Below, one piece after another: positions 7,455 to 15,662 of a stretch of 28,601 bases of DNA. Position numbers and translations under genes: made by a program. Source of the stretch: Propionibacteriaceae bacterium UBA6238 (GTDB lineage Bacteria > Actinomycetota > Actinomycetes > Propionibacteriales > Propionibacteriaceae). Position 1 is the first letter of the stretch. Every line of letters begins with the position of its first letter. Under the pieces are notes generated by a model. The model did not search any database, was not told the DNA's origin, and saw nothing but the letters and a program-made list of their open reading frames with translations. Location of the stretch: assembly GCA_002441465.1 (NCBI GenBank), contig DJWE01000086.1, positions 1 to 28,601 of the forward strand. Direction: 5' to 3'.

Positions 7455-8263
7455 TGGCGGCCAACACCCGCAAGGCGAAGAGTGACGGAACCGAGGCACT
7501 CAAGCAGTTGACCTATCTGGCGGCGGCGTTGAAGGCGCCACGGATCACCGAAGCCGCCGGCCGGTTGGCCGACCACGCCAGGGACGCCGGCTGGACCCAT
7601 GAGGAGTACCTCGCCGCGGTTCTGGACCGTGAGGTCGCCGCCAGGAACGCCTCCGGCGCCCAGCTGCGGATCCGCGCTGCCGGGTTCGCTGCCCGCAAGA
7701 CGATCGAGGAGTTCGACTGGGACGCCCAACCCGCGGTGCGCCAACAAGTCGCGTCGTCGGCATCGGGTGGGTTCCTCACCGAAGCCCGCAACGTCGTGCT
7801 GCTCGGCCCGCCCGGCACCGGGAAGACCCATCTGGCCACCGGCCTGGGGATCGCGGCCGCGAACCACGGACACCGGGCCTTGTTCGCGACTGCGACCGAG
7901 TGGGTCACCCGGCTCACCGATGCCCACCGCGCCGGCAAGCTGCCCAACGAGTTGGCGCGGCTGCGGCGCTACGGGCTGATCATCGTCGACGAGGTCGGCT
8001 ACCTGCCCTTCGAGCAAGACGCCGCGAACCTGTTCTTCCAGCTCGTGTCCAGCCGCTACGAGCACGCGTCGTTGATCCTGACCTCGAACCTGCCGTTCAG
8101 CGGCTGGGGCGGCGTCTTCGGCGACCAAGCCGTCGCCGCAGCGATGATCGACCGGGTCGTGCACCACGCCGACGTCCTCACCCTGAAGGGCGCCAGCTAC
8201 CGGCTACGCAACCGCGGGATCGACACCCTGCCCAGCATCAGAACCCAAGACACGGCAGACTAG
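7454..8263 (+). CDS. istB: IS21 helper ATPase IstB
   Basis: This 269-residue AAA+ ATPase is of full IstB length. Walker A is GPPGTGKTH at residues 118-126, and Walker B is LIIVDEVGYLPF at about 177-188. A sensor region (SLILTSNLPFSGW) and the C-terminal AAAMIDRVVHHADVLTLKGASYRLR segment typical of IstB follow. IstB assembles on DNA and directs IstA to the target. The ATG shares one base with the istA stop (TGATG). It is the only full-length transposition gene in the window with no visible lesion, but its partner IstA is broken. Confidence 0.95.
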   Translation: MAANTRKAKSDGTEALKQLTYLAAALKAPRITEAAGRLADHARDAGWTHEEYLAAVLDREVAARNASGAQLRIRAAGFAARKTIEEFDWDAQPAVRQQVASSASGGFLTEARNVVLLGPPGTGKTHLATGLGIAAANHGHRALFATATEWVTRLTDAHRAGKLPNELARLRRYGLIIVDEVGYLPFEQDAANLFFQLVSSRYEHASLILTSNLPFSGWGGVFGDQAVAAAMIDRVVHHADVLTLKGASYRLRNRGIDTLPSIRTQDTAD

Positions 8264-8390
8264 AAGACACGAACCGGTGGCCTCGTTTTCGAGCGTCGGA
8301 TCGGCCTCATTTTCGAGCGTTGCCGACAAACGGGACGAGGCCTCCCAAGGATCTGGAGCGACCAAGCAACCAGACCGGAAGGCCTCGACG

Positions 8391-9751
8391 GTGTCCGAGC
8401 CTACGGCGTGTTCTCGTGCGCGCTCTGATTCTTGCTACTGCTCGCGTTGTGATCTGCTCGTCGGCCTGGACGGCTTCCACGTCGTCGAGGTCGCCGAGCT
8501 CGACGGCCGGCGCGGCCTGTTCTTGCGGGTGGTAGTCGAGTCGCCGCCTCGGATCGAGGCCTGCCGGGAGTGCGGGGTGGTGGCGCACAGCCATGGACGC
8601 CGCACGGTTCGGCTGGTCGACACGCCCTGCTTTGGGCGGCCGGTGGAACTGGTGTGGCGCAAGCGGACCTGGCGGTGCGCCGAGGCGGCCTGCCCGACCG
8701 GGTCGTTCACCGAGCAGCACGAGGACCTTGCCCGACCGCGGGCGCTGCTGACTGCTCGTGCGTGCCGGTGGGCCGTGGCGCAACTGCGGCGCGAGCACGC
8801 CTCGGTCCAGGGCCTGGCCCGACAGCTGGGCACCGCCTGGCGGACGGTGTGGGAGTCGATCAAGCCGCTGCTGGAGGCGCGCGCTGGCGACGAGACCAGG
8901 TTCGCCGGCGTCACCACCTTGGGGGTCGACGAGCACGTGTGGCACCACGTGTCCACCAAGCCGGTCGAGGACGGGGGCCGCGGGCCCAAGGAGCTGACCG
9001 TGAGAATGGTCGACCTGACCCGCGACGCCGACGGCATGGTCCGAGCCCGGCTGCTGGACCTGGTCCCCGGCCGGTCCGGGGCCGCCTACAGCCAGTGGCT
9101 CAGGGCCCGCAACGAGGCGTTCCGCGACGGGGTCGAGGTCGCCACCCTCGACCCGTTCCACGGCTACAAGAACGCCATCGACGACCAGCTCGACGACGCC
9201 GTGGCGGTGCTCGACGCCTTCCACGTGGTCAAGCTCGGCACCCACGCCGTCGACGAGGTCCGCCGCCGCGTGCAGCAGGAGATCCACGGCCACCGCGGCC
9301 GCAAGCACGACCCGCTGTACGGGATCAGAATGATCCTGCGCTGCGGCCAAGAGCGGCTCACCGACAAGCAACGAGCCCGACCGAACGGGCGATCCTGGCC
9401 GACGAGCGACACGACGAGGTCTACGTGGCCTGGCAGTGCGCCCAGCAGCTCCGCGACGCCTACCGGACCGAGAGCCTGGCCGAAGGTCGACGGATCGCCG
9501 AGCAAGTTCTCGCCTCATTGCCGACCTGCCCGATCCCCGAGATCAAGCGACTCGGCAAGACCCTGAAACAGTGGCGGCAGGCCTTCCCGGCCTACTTCGA
9601 GACCGGCCGCGCCAACAACGGCGGCACCGAAGCGATCAACGGACTCATCGAGCTCCACCGCCGCATCGCCCGCGGCTTCCGCAACCGCGACAACTACCAC
9701 CTACGCATGCTCCTCATCGGCGGCGGACTCGACACGCTCAGCCCCACCTGA
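8391..9751 (+). pseudogene. ISL3-family transposase, single frameshift
   Basis: Repaired, this is a transposase of about 453 residues. It has N-terminal Cys pairs (CYCSRC, CRECG, CAEAACP) forming a zinc-finger region, an HTH near RREHASVQGLARQLGTAW, and a DDE domain with Asp in LGVDEHVWHH, Asp in ATLDPFHGYKNAI and Glu in GGTEAINGLIE. The frame breaks at about 9381-9383: RLTDKQRARP is followed, one base out of phase, by ERAILADERHDEVYVAW, so one base is missing. The GTG start at 8391 follows GGAAGG. The stop at 9751 lies 13 nt before the right end of the element. This ISL3 protein differs clearly from the second ISL3 transposase in the window, so they belong to different subgroups. Confidence 0.88.
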
Positions 9752-9915
9752 GATCCGAAGAGCCATCAATACCGACGAACTGATTCCCTGCGTACTCTGA
9801 CATGAGGGGCCTCCTTCGTCGTCGACGTGAGTACACCCCCAGCATCCGCCGGGGACACACGAGGAACGAGGCCCCGCTCCTTCATCGCCTCAGACAGTAG
9901 CTGACGACTGCGCGA

Positions 9916-10059
9916 GTGACCGTCTTCAACAGGATGATCGTCGTCTCGCAGGGGTCCACCACGCTGCTCACCGACCTCGCCAGGCAAGTGCTCGACACGG
10001 GGCTGCGGGCTCCCAGACAAGTCGACCAGGACGTCACCGTCCATCACAGCGACCGCGGC
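9916..10059 (+). pseudogene. IS3-type transposase (orfB) fragment
   Basis: A short stretch reads FNRMIVVSQGSTTLLTDLAR, then QVLDTGLRAPRQVDQD, then VTVHHSDRG. This follows the order of the DDE core of IS3 orfB (FSRMIVGW, TDLALDALEMA, LVHHSDRG). The similarity stops after HHSDRG, about 6 nt from the MBL-gene stop codon on the other strand. Just upstream, 9806-9821 and 9860-9875 form a 16-bp inverted repeat with two mismatches. Another partial frame there reads SFVVDVST, again IS3-like. No complete gene or ends remain. Confidence 0.5.
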
Positions 10060-10061
10060 GC

Positions 10062-10982
10062 CTATTCCTCACGGTCACCTTCTACCTCCAAGTGCGCCAA
10101 ATAGGCTGCGAGCCGGTTGGCAGCAGCGTAGACCCCGACCTCCCTTAAACGGTGACCGAAGAAGGAGCCCAGTGGGTCACTCACTTTCGCAACTCTTAGA
10201 GCCGACCTCAGTTCCGCATCAATACGTCCTTCCGCCTGATGCAACAACCGGCTCCAGTCGGAAAGCGCTGGCCCGTGGCCGGGAAGAACAATGCACGGTT
10301 GGAGGTCTGACAGCGTGTGAAGCGAATCCCGGTAGTGTTCGATCGACCCTCCGGCATGGTAGCCGATTGATATATGACCATCACGGAATACATAGTCTCC
10401 GGACATCAGCACTTGCTCTTTGGCGGCGTTGACCACGACGTGATCTGGCGAATGGCCGGGGGCGGCTAGCAGATCCAGTGCAATGTCGCCCATCTGTAGC
10501 CGATCCGTTCCGTGGAGCTGTGGCATGTCAGGCAATACCGGAAAGAATCCTTCCAAGAACCTTCGCATCGACAGGCTCGTAAACTCGCCTGCCTGTGCGG
10601 GAAACATGTCCGCAAGGAAGGCAACACCCGCAATCTTCTCCCCTCGCCACTGCCCATATTCATACAGCAGCCGGGCGGTCGCATGACCAGCGAAATGGAC
10701 TGCCCGAGGAGAATCAAGAAGGGCTCCGTTGCCAAAGTGATCCACGTGAGCATGTGTGTACACAAAAGCATCGATATCTCGCGGCCGCAAAGCAAGCGCT
10801 GCCAACTGCGATTCGAACCGACCTAAGCCGATTGGGTGTCCGGGATCGACAACAATTACGACACTGTCAGACTTCAACACGTAAGCGTTGCTCGTACCTC
10901 CAATATATGGCACGCGGATAGCCCACGCCGCAATCCTTCCGAAGGAGCCTAGATCAATAGGGGAGTAGTGGCTGCTCCGCAT
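10062..10982 (-). CDS. MBL-fold metallo-hydrolase
   Basis: This 306-residue metallo-beta-lactamase-fold hydrolase has the di-metal signature THAHVDH at residues 76-82 (H77, H79, D81, H82), followed by APGHSPDH, MSGDYVF and LPGHGP carrying the remaining ligands. There is no signal peptide, so it is cytoplasmic. Related proteins hydrolyse thioesters, lactones or other esters; the sequence does not say which. It is the last gene of the catabolic operon, 8 nt after the AMP-ligase stop, so a role as a CoA-thioesterase or ring-opening hydrolase is plausible but inferred. Its 3' end abuts an IS3 fragment, so the original operon may once have continued. Confidence 0.85.
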   Translation of the reverse strand: MRSSHYSPIDLGSFGRIAAWAIRVPYIGGTSNAYVLKSDSVVIVVDPGHPIGLGRFESQLAALALRPRDIDAFVYTHAHVDHFGNGALLDSPRAVHFAGHATARLLYEYGQWRGEKIAGVAFLADMFPAQAGEFTSLSMRRFLEGFFPVLPDMPQLHGTDRLQMGDIALDLLAAPGHSPDHVVVNAAKEQVLMSGDYVFRDGHISIGYHAGGSIEHYRDSLHTLSDLQPCIVLPGHGPALSDWSRLLHQAEGRIDAELRSALRVAKVSDPLGSFFGHRLREVGVYAAANRLAAYLAHLEVEGDREE

Positions 10983-10990
10983 CTTGGACC

Positions 10991-12529
10991 TCAGGGCTCA
11001 CGCAAGTGAAGGGCCCGACGCAGGGTAACGTAGTCGACCTTCTCCGAGCCCGTTGTGGGCATCTCCTCGATAAAGAGAATCTGCTCGGGACACTTATAGT
11101 GTGCCAATTCGCTACGGCACCAGGATTTTATCGCTTCGGGGTCAAGTTCGACGCCAGGCAGCGGCACAACGAAGGCGACGGGTACCTCGCCGAGTCGGTC
11201 GTCAGACGTGCCAATGACGGCAGCCTGTAATACGCCGGGATAGGTCAAGAGAACATCCTCAAGTTCACCCGGGAAAACCTGGAGTCCCCCTCGCTTAATC
11301 ATGTCGCGTTTTCGGCCCGCTAAATACAAGAATCCGTCGCGATCCAGATAGCCGAGGTCCCCTGTGTACACAGCGCCGTCGCGGAGAACAAGATCGGTTT
11401 CTCCCGGGTCGTCAGCATAGCTCTCCATGTGTTGAGTGCCTCGAGCCACGATTTCGCCCACTTCTCCGTCAGGCTTCAGCTCGCCGCCATCGCCTACAAT
11501 TGTCACCGCAACTCCGGGGAACGGCCGCCCGATCGAACCCTCCTTCGTTCGAGCCTCACGGAGGTCCGCGGCGCCGAAGCCGGCAATCAGGCCTGACTCT
11601 GTAGACCCATAGTTCTGGTGAACGGGCACGCCGTATCGTTCTTCAAACTTCCTCTTCACCCTCGGCGTCAGAACGCCACCAGAGCACGAAACAAAGCGGA
11701 CGCTCGATAGATCGATCACCACATCCGTATTGGCCAACATATGCAGCATTGTCGGAACCATCGTGAGGTTATCGAAGGAGAATCGCCGTTGGAGATTAGC
11801 AAATTCCTCGGTATTGAACTTCCGCATTAGAGCAATCGACCGACCAGCGCGCATGGCAAATAGTAGGGGAAAGGTCCCCCCGTGGAACAGCGGCAGTGCG
11901 ATGAGATTGGGAGGAGTTCCTTCCCGCGTCGCAGGGAACGGCCCCTTTCGACCCTTGAGGTTGACAACCCAGTCCTCGGCCATGCGGTCGAAGCGATCGT
12001 GCGACCGCGCGGCCACCTTCGGGCGACCCGTGGACCCGCTGGTGAACAAGAGGAGTGCTATGTCTTCATCATTGGTCGGCTCGGCATCGAAGTGGAGCTT
12101 CTGCAAGAGTTCCACGCTCACGTCTTCGATGCGACCAGAAGCTCGAGTCAGCGGCGTGGTGCTCAAGACTCGAAGGCGCTGGAGACTCTCGAGGCGCTCA
12201 ATGTAGGGCTCCGCACTCAGGACGATCTCTGCACCAGACGCCTCCATCGCATGAGCAAGATCTTGGCCCTTGTAGAGAATGCTCACGGGACAAAGAGCAA
12301 TTCGCGCCTTCCAACATCCATACATCGTCGCCAGCAACTCAATACTGTTGTGCATATAGGCAGCAACAGTGTCTTGAGGCGTCACCCCACGCCTCCGCAG
12401 CGACGTCGCAATGGAGCTGGCAAGTTCGTCGAACTCCCGGAAGGAAACCTCCCGGTTCTCAAAATACACCGCGACGCGGTCAGGGACCTCGGCAATTCGG
12501 GCGTCGAGATCAGCTGCAAGATTTCCCAT
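10991..12529 (-). CDS. AMP-forming acyl-CoA synthetase/ligase (ANL superfamily)
   Basis: This protein of about 512 residues activates a carboxylic acid as acyl-AMP and transfers it to CoA. The motifs are in order: P-loop LLLFTSGSTGRPK (about 160-171), YGSTESGL (aromatic and Glu of the adenylation site), YTGDLGYLDRDGFL with the conserved Asp, and the hinge RKRDMIKRGG. The C-terminal lysine is probably in TGSEKVDYVTLRR, a variant of the usual TGK motif. I chose the second ATG (12529, MGNLAADL) because it follows GGAAAGG with a 9-nt gap. The ATG at 12547 is in frame but has a weak site. The acyl substrate is unknown; the pairing with heteromeric dehydrogenases suggests a bulky or cyclic acid. 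Confidence 0.92.
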   Translation of the reverse strand: MGNLAADLDARIAEVPDRVAVYFENREVSFREFDELASSIATSLRRRGVTPQDTVAAYMHNSIELLATMYGCWKARIALCPVSILYKGQDLAHAMEASGAEIVLSAEPYIERLESLQRLRVLSTTPLTRASGRIEDVSVELLQKLHFDAEPTNDEDIALLLFTSGSTGRPKVAARSHDRFDRMAEDWVVNLKGRKGPFPATREGTPPNLIALPLFHGGTFPLLFAMRAGRSIALMRKFNTEEFANLQRRFSFDNLTMVPTMLHMLANTDVVIDLSSVRFVSCSGGVLTPRVKRKFEERYGVPVHQNYGSTESGLIAGFGAADLREARTKEGSIGRPFPGVAVTIVGDGGELKPDGEVGEIVARGTQHMESYADDPGETDLVLRDGAVYTGDLGYLDRDGFLYLAGRKRDMIKRGGLQVFPGELEDVLLTYPGVLQAAVIGTSDDRLGEVPVAFVVPLPGVELDPEAIKSWCRSELAHYKCPEQILFIEEMPTTGSEKVDYVTLRRALHLREP

Positions 12530-12553
12530 TAGCAATAGCCTTTCCATTGCGGC

Positions 12554-13345
12554 TCAGTGATGAACAAAAGACGCTGCCCGCTTCTCCCTAAACGAATTGA
12601 TTCCCTCTCGAAAGTCGTCCGACCCTACGCACATTGTCTGCGCCAGGGCGCCGTTAGCAAGGAAAGGGCCGAGCGCCGTATCCGGGGCTTCCCGCAACAT
12701 TGACTTAGCCATTGCGTATGCCGTGCTCGGTCCATTCGCTAGACGAGACGCGAGTTCGGAGACCCTACCGGATAGCTCTCCCGCGGTGACCACTTCGTCC
12801 ACCAGCCCAAGGGCTAGGGCCTCCTCGGCCGAAATTGGCGTCCGGTCACCGAACAGAATGCTTCGTGTTCGGGCGACGCCACATCGCCGGGCCATGGCAT
12901 GGAGCGTGAACGGCTCGGGCATCAACCCACGGTCGAAGAATGCGAGGTGAAAGGTCGCGCTCGCGGAAGCGACGATATAGTCGCCAGCAAGCGAAAGCCC
13001 AAGTCCGATCCCGGCCGTCGGCCCGTTTACCGATATAACCAAGGGTACCGGAAGGCTCACCAATTTTTCAAAGGTTGCATAAATTCTCAGCAACTGCCGG
13101 TGCACTTCGGTGGCCGGAGCTCCCTCGATCGCCTCCAGCACGGAAATATCCCCGCCGCCGCAAAAGGCTCGGCCCTCTCCCGTCAGAACGACAGCACGTA
13201 CGTCCCCAGCCTCACCATCAAGGCATTCGTCGACGAAGGCGCACATCCGCTCACCCATCTCTGCGGTAAACGCGTTAAGTCGATTGGGACGGTTCATCGT
13301 AAGCGTCGCAACGGGGCCGTCGCGTGTGATGCTCAGTTCACTCAT
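12554..13345 (-). CDS. Enoyl-CoA hydratase/isomerase-family protein (PaaG-like active site)
   Basis: This is a 263-residue crotonase of standard length. The oxyanion-hole segments are RAFCGGGDIS (about 59-68) and NGPTAGIGLGLSLAGD (107-122). The two glutamates of classical hydratases are absent: Gly116 and the Phe136/137 region occupy their alignment positions. A Glu in GLMPEP (residue 144) lies where PaaG-type isomerases carry their catalytic Asp. An isomerase or ring-rearranging role is therefore more likely than simple hydration (inference). GGAGGAAG precedes the ATG. It is the eleventh gene of the operon counting the TetR gene, 33 nt after the second dehydrogenase. Confidence 0.9.
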   Translation of the reverse strand: MSELSITRDGPVATLTMNRPNRLNAFTAEMGERMCAFVDECLDGEAGDVRAVVLTGEGRAFCGGGDISVLEAIEGAPATEVHRQLLRIYATFEKLVSLPVPLVISVNGPTAGIGLGLSLAGDYIVASASATFHLAFFDRGLMPEPFTLHAMARRCGVARTRSILFGDRTPISAEEALALGLVDEVVTAGELSGRVSELASRLANGPSTAYAMAKSMLREAPDTALGPFLANGALAQTMCVGSDDFREGINSFREKRAASFVHH

Positions 13346-13378
13346 TCGGCTTCCTCCAAGCTAATGACGGCACGATAA

Positions 13379-14464
13379 TCAAAGCTCTGGCCAGTGATCC
13401 AGGCTCACCAACGCAGTGTCACGCAATTCATACGCAGAGCCAAAGAGAAGAGAAACCTCCACAGCGCGCCGGTGGTGGATCGACACTTCGTGGTCGTCCA
13501 CAGCTCCCAAACCACCGTGCAATTCGTGCGCCTGGCGAGTGGCCATGCGGACCGTTCGAGTCGCATGCAGCTTTGCCTCCGCACATAACGCCGGCTGGAT
13601 ACCGCTGGCGTCGGCCAGCCAGGAAATGTACTGCACTAGACGTCTCGAGCCTTGGCGAGCAATGAGAAGGTCGGCCAGACTATGCTGGACTGCTTGGAAG
13701 GAACTCAACGGACGACCGAACTGCCGTCTGGTTCGTACGTGATCTGCGGCCAACTCTGAAACCTTATCTGCTTGACCGACCATGTAGGCCGCCTGCAACA
13801 GCCGCGCACCTGCGAACCCGTAAAGCAGAGCACTACGCGCATCGGAGCCGCGCGAAAGTACGCTCGAGTCATCCACGAGCACGCGGTCGAGCCCCACATC
13901 CCACTGCGTGTCACCACCACTCGTTGCTCGGCGGTCAATAGAAACGCCCGGCGCGTCACTTGGCACGAGCAGAAGAAGGTCCTCGTCCGCTCGCGAGACC
14001 CTGCTGTGGACGAGAAAGGAATCGCATTGATCAGCATCCTGAACGAACGTGGTTCGTCCGTTTAGGATAAATTGGCCAGGCATCTCCTGCGCGATCGGGA
14101 GGTCCTCACCGGGTTCCCCGTGCGCCCCGTAGACGGCAGGAGAAATCCTGGCCGCGCCCTCGACGATGGAGTCCAAGAGCCGCGGTCTGGAATGGTTGAG
14201 GGATTGGAATACGATACCAACGCTCCCGGCAAAGGGCGTGACCGCTGCTGCTCGGCCCAGTTCCTCTGCGATGAGACATGCGGCTTGCCATCCCCCTCCA
14301 CCTCGATTGTTGGGCAACGCCGCCACGATCAACCCTCCGTTGATCAATTCCCTCCAACCAACCGCGGCGCGTCCTTCGTCAACTGTGGCATCGATTGAAC
14401 GTTTGATGGCCGAGCGGGTAGAGGACCGCAGCTGATCTTCTTCTTCGTTATACCGCAGATACAT
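13379..14464 (-). CDS. Acyl-CoA dehydrogenase, probable non-catalytic subunit
   Basis: This 361-residue flavoprotein-family subunit has the acyl-CoA dehydrogenase fold. The FAD-contact motif RTRRQFGRPLSSFQAVQH is at 244-261, and ELHGGLGAVDDHEVSIHHRR lies near the C-terminus. Where isovaleryl-CoA-type enzymes carry the catalytic Glu, it has Ala220 (GFAGARLLQ). It is 12 nt downstream of a second dehydrogenase gene with the opposite pattern: that one keeps the Glu but lacks the RxxFG segment. In actinomycete steroid pathways such gene pairs encode alpha2beta2 enzymes with split active sites (for example the ChsE pairs). The same arrangement is inferred here. The ATG follows GGGGAG. Confidence 0.9.
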   Translation of the reverse strand: MYLRYNEEEDQLRSSTRSAIKRSIDATVDEGRAAVGWRELINGGLIVAALPNNRGGGGWQAACLIAEELGRAAAVTPFAGSVGIVFQSLNHSRPRLLDSIVEGAARISPAVYGAHGEPGEDLPIAQEMPGQFILNGRTTFVQDADQCDSFLVHSRVSRADEDLLLLVPSDAPGVSIDRRATSGGDTQWDVGLDRVLVDDSSVLSRGSDARSALLYGFAGARLLQAAYMVGQADKVSELAADHVRTRRQFGRPLSSFQAVQHSLADLLIARQGSRRLVQYISWLADASGIQPALCAEAKLHATRTVRMATRQAHELHGGLGAVDDHEVSIHHRRAVEVSLLFGSAYELRDTALVSLDHWPEL

Positions 14465-14476
14465 GTCGCTCCCCGC

Positions 14477-15658
14477 TCACATTTGTCGTCCCAGGCCAAG
14501 GCCATGACGGGCGATGAGATCTCGCTGAACAGCGTTTGCGCCACCCGTGAAAAGTGTAATGACAGCATGCCGGTACATCCGCTCCAGTTCACCAAAAGCG
14601 GGTGCCGCTTTATCCTCGGGGGTGAGTTGCCCGTGTGTTCCCAACACGTCGAGAGCGAATGTGGACAATGCGAGTCGAAGCTCCGTGACTTCCACCTTTA
14701 GCGCTGAAGCATCGTGACTTCCGGACTCTCCGCGGTCAGTCCCCCACGCGATGCCGACGGAGTTGAGGTAGGCCGCCACAATGGCCGAGTGAAGGACCAC
14801 GAGCTCACTTGCTACCGCGTGGTCGTCGAGGAGTCGTTTCCCTGCCCGTGTGGCGCATCGACAGTATTCAAGAACGGCTTGATACGCGCGGATAACGGGT
14901 GCAACCATCATTACCGCGAATCGTTCACCGTCCAACGCCTCGCCGATGATCCGCCATCCCTCGCCTTCATCGCCGACCCGGTGGTCGACAGGCACTTCAA
15001 CATTGTCGATGTGCACTACGTTGGTCCGTATCCCGGACATGGTGTACAGCGGGGAGATGGAGATGCCCGGTGCATCTAGAGGCACCACAAAGAGTGAAAT
15101 GCCTTGGTGCTTCTTGTCGGTTTTCTCCGTGCGGGCGGCGACCCAATAGTAATCAGCAATGTGCGCCGCGGTCGAAAACACCTTTTCGCCGCTAATCACG
15201 TAGCGATCACCGTCCAGCCGTGCTTGGGTCTGCAATGAGGCGAGGTCGGATCCCGCATTCGATTCCGTGTAGCCAAGAGCGAAGTCCAGTTCGCCCCGGG
15301 TAATTCCCGGTACGAGTTGCCGGGTTAGGGACTCTTGTCCGTAACGAACCAGCATCGGCGCCACGATCCCGATGGCCGTGGCATTCAGTGGGGCTCCTGC
15401 TGCGGCGAGCTCCGACTGCAAGACAAAGCGATGAAGGGTACCTCCTGGCCGACCACCATATTCTTGAGGCAGTCCGATACCGAGATAGCCGGCCCGGCCT
15501 AGCGCCCGCTTGAAGGAAGTAGCCGGATCGCTATCAAGGTCTCGAACAACACTGTCATTCATAGCGAATCGCCGCATATCGGGAGGCCACGCCTTATCCA
15601 AGAAGTTGCGGAGTTCGCTTCTAAAATGGCGCACATCCTCGGGAAAGGTAAAGTCCAT
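14477..15658 (-). CDS. Acyl-CoA dehydrogenase, probable catalytic subunit
   Basis: This is a 393-residue acyl-CoA dehydrogenase. The N-terminal helical domain is at about 1-125. The middle beta-domain carries the FAD/substrate signature GYTESNAGSDLASLQ (129-143) and GEKVFSTAAH. The C-terminal helical domain has the putative catalytic base Glu245 in ALDGERFAV, the isovaleryl-CoA-dehydrogenase position. It ends with LFTGGANAVQRDLIARHGLGLGR, the FadE-type C-terminus. The usual RxxFG FAD motif is missing and is supplied by the downstream partner subunit. It introduces an alpha,beta double bond into an acyl-CoA. GGAGAG precedes the ATG, and the gene lies 4 nt after the synthetase stop. Confidence 0.93.
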   Translation of the reverse strand: MDFTFPEDVRHFRSELRNFLDKAWPPDMRRFAMNDSVVRDLDSDPATSFKRALGRAGYLGIGLPQEYGGRPGGTLHRFVLQSELAAAGAPLNATAIGIVAPMLVRYGQESLTRQLVPGITRGELDFALGYTESNAGSDLASLQTQARLDGDRYVISGEKVFSTAAHIADYYWVAARTEKTDKKHQGISLFVVPLDAPGISISPLYTMSGIRTNVVHIDNVEVPVDHRVGDEGEGWRIIGEALDGERFAVMMVAPVIRAYQAVLEYCRCATRAGKRLLDDHAVASELVVLHSAIVAAYLNSVGIAWGTDRGESGSHDASALKVEVTELRLALSTFALDVLGTHGQLTPEDKAAPAFGELERMYRHAVITLFTGGANAVQRDLIARHGLGLGRQM

Positions 15659-15662
15659 AGCG

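Larger units (their letters stand above)
6177..8328 (+). mobile_element. IS21-family insertion sequence, 2152 bp
   Basis: The terminal 53 bp at the left (6177-6229) and the right (8276-8328, inverted) match at 44 of 53 positions and begin TGTCG. Each end contains two copies of a GAAAAYGAGGCC-type unit, the multiple terminal repeats typical of IS21. The element is flanked by a perfect 5-bp direct repeat AACGG (6172-6176 and 8329-8333), within the IS21 target-duplication range. It carries istA (broken) and istB (intact). It inserted between the left end and the transposase gene of an ISL3 element. Confidence 0.93.
6118..9764. mobile_element. ISL3-family element, interrupted by an IS21-family insertion
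   Basis: The left end at 6118 (GGCTGTTCGTACCTGAGGTG) and the inverted right end at 9764 (GGCTCTTCGGATCTCAGGTG read inward) match at 23 of 30 positions and have the ISL3-type GGCTnTTC tip. Removing the IS21 insertion and one copy of its target duplication leaves about 1.49 kb, a normal ISL3 size. The transposase lies on the plus strand at 8391-9751. I found no 8-bp target duplication flanking the ends, so the element may have recombined or moved one end since insertion. Confidence 0.7.

Noticed and set aside
8307..9518. Long open frame opposite the ISL3 transposase
   Set aside because: It is an antisense shadow of the transposase; its translation has no family features.
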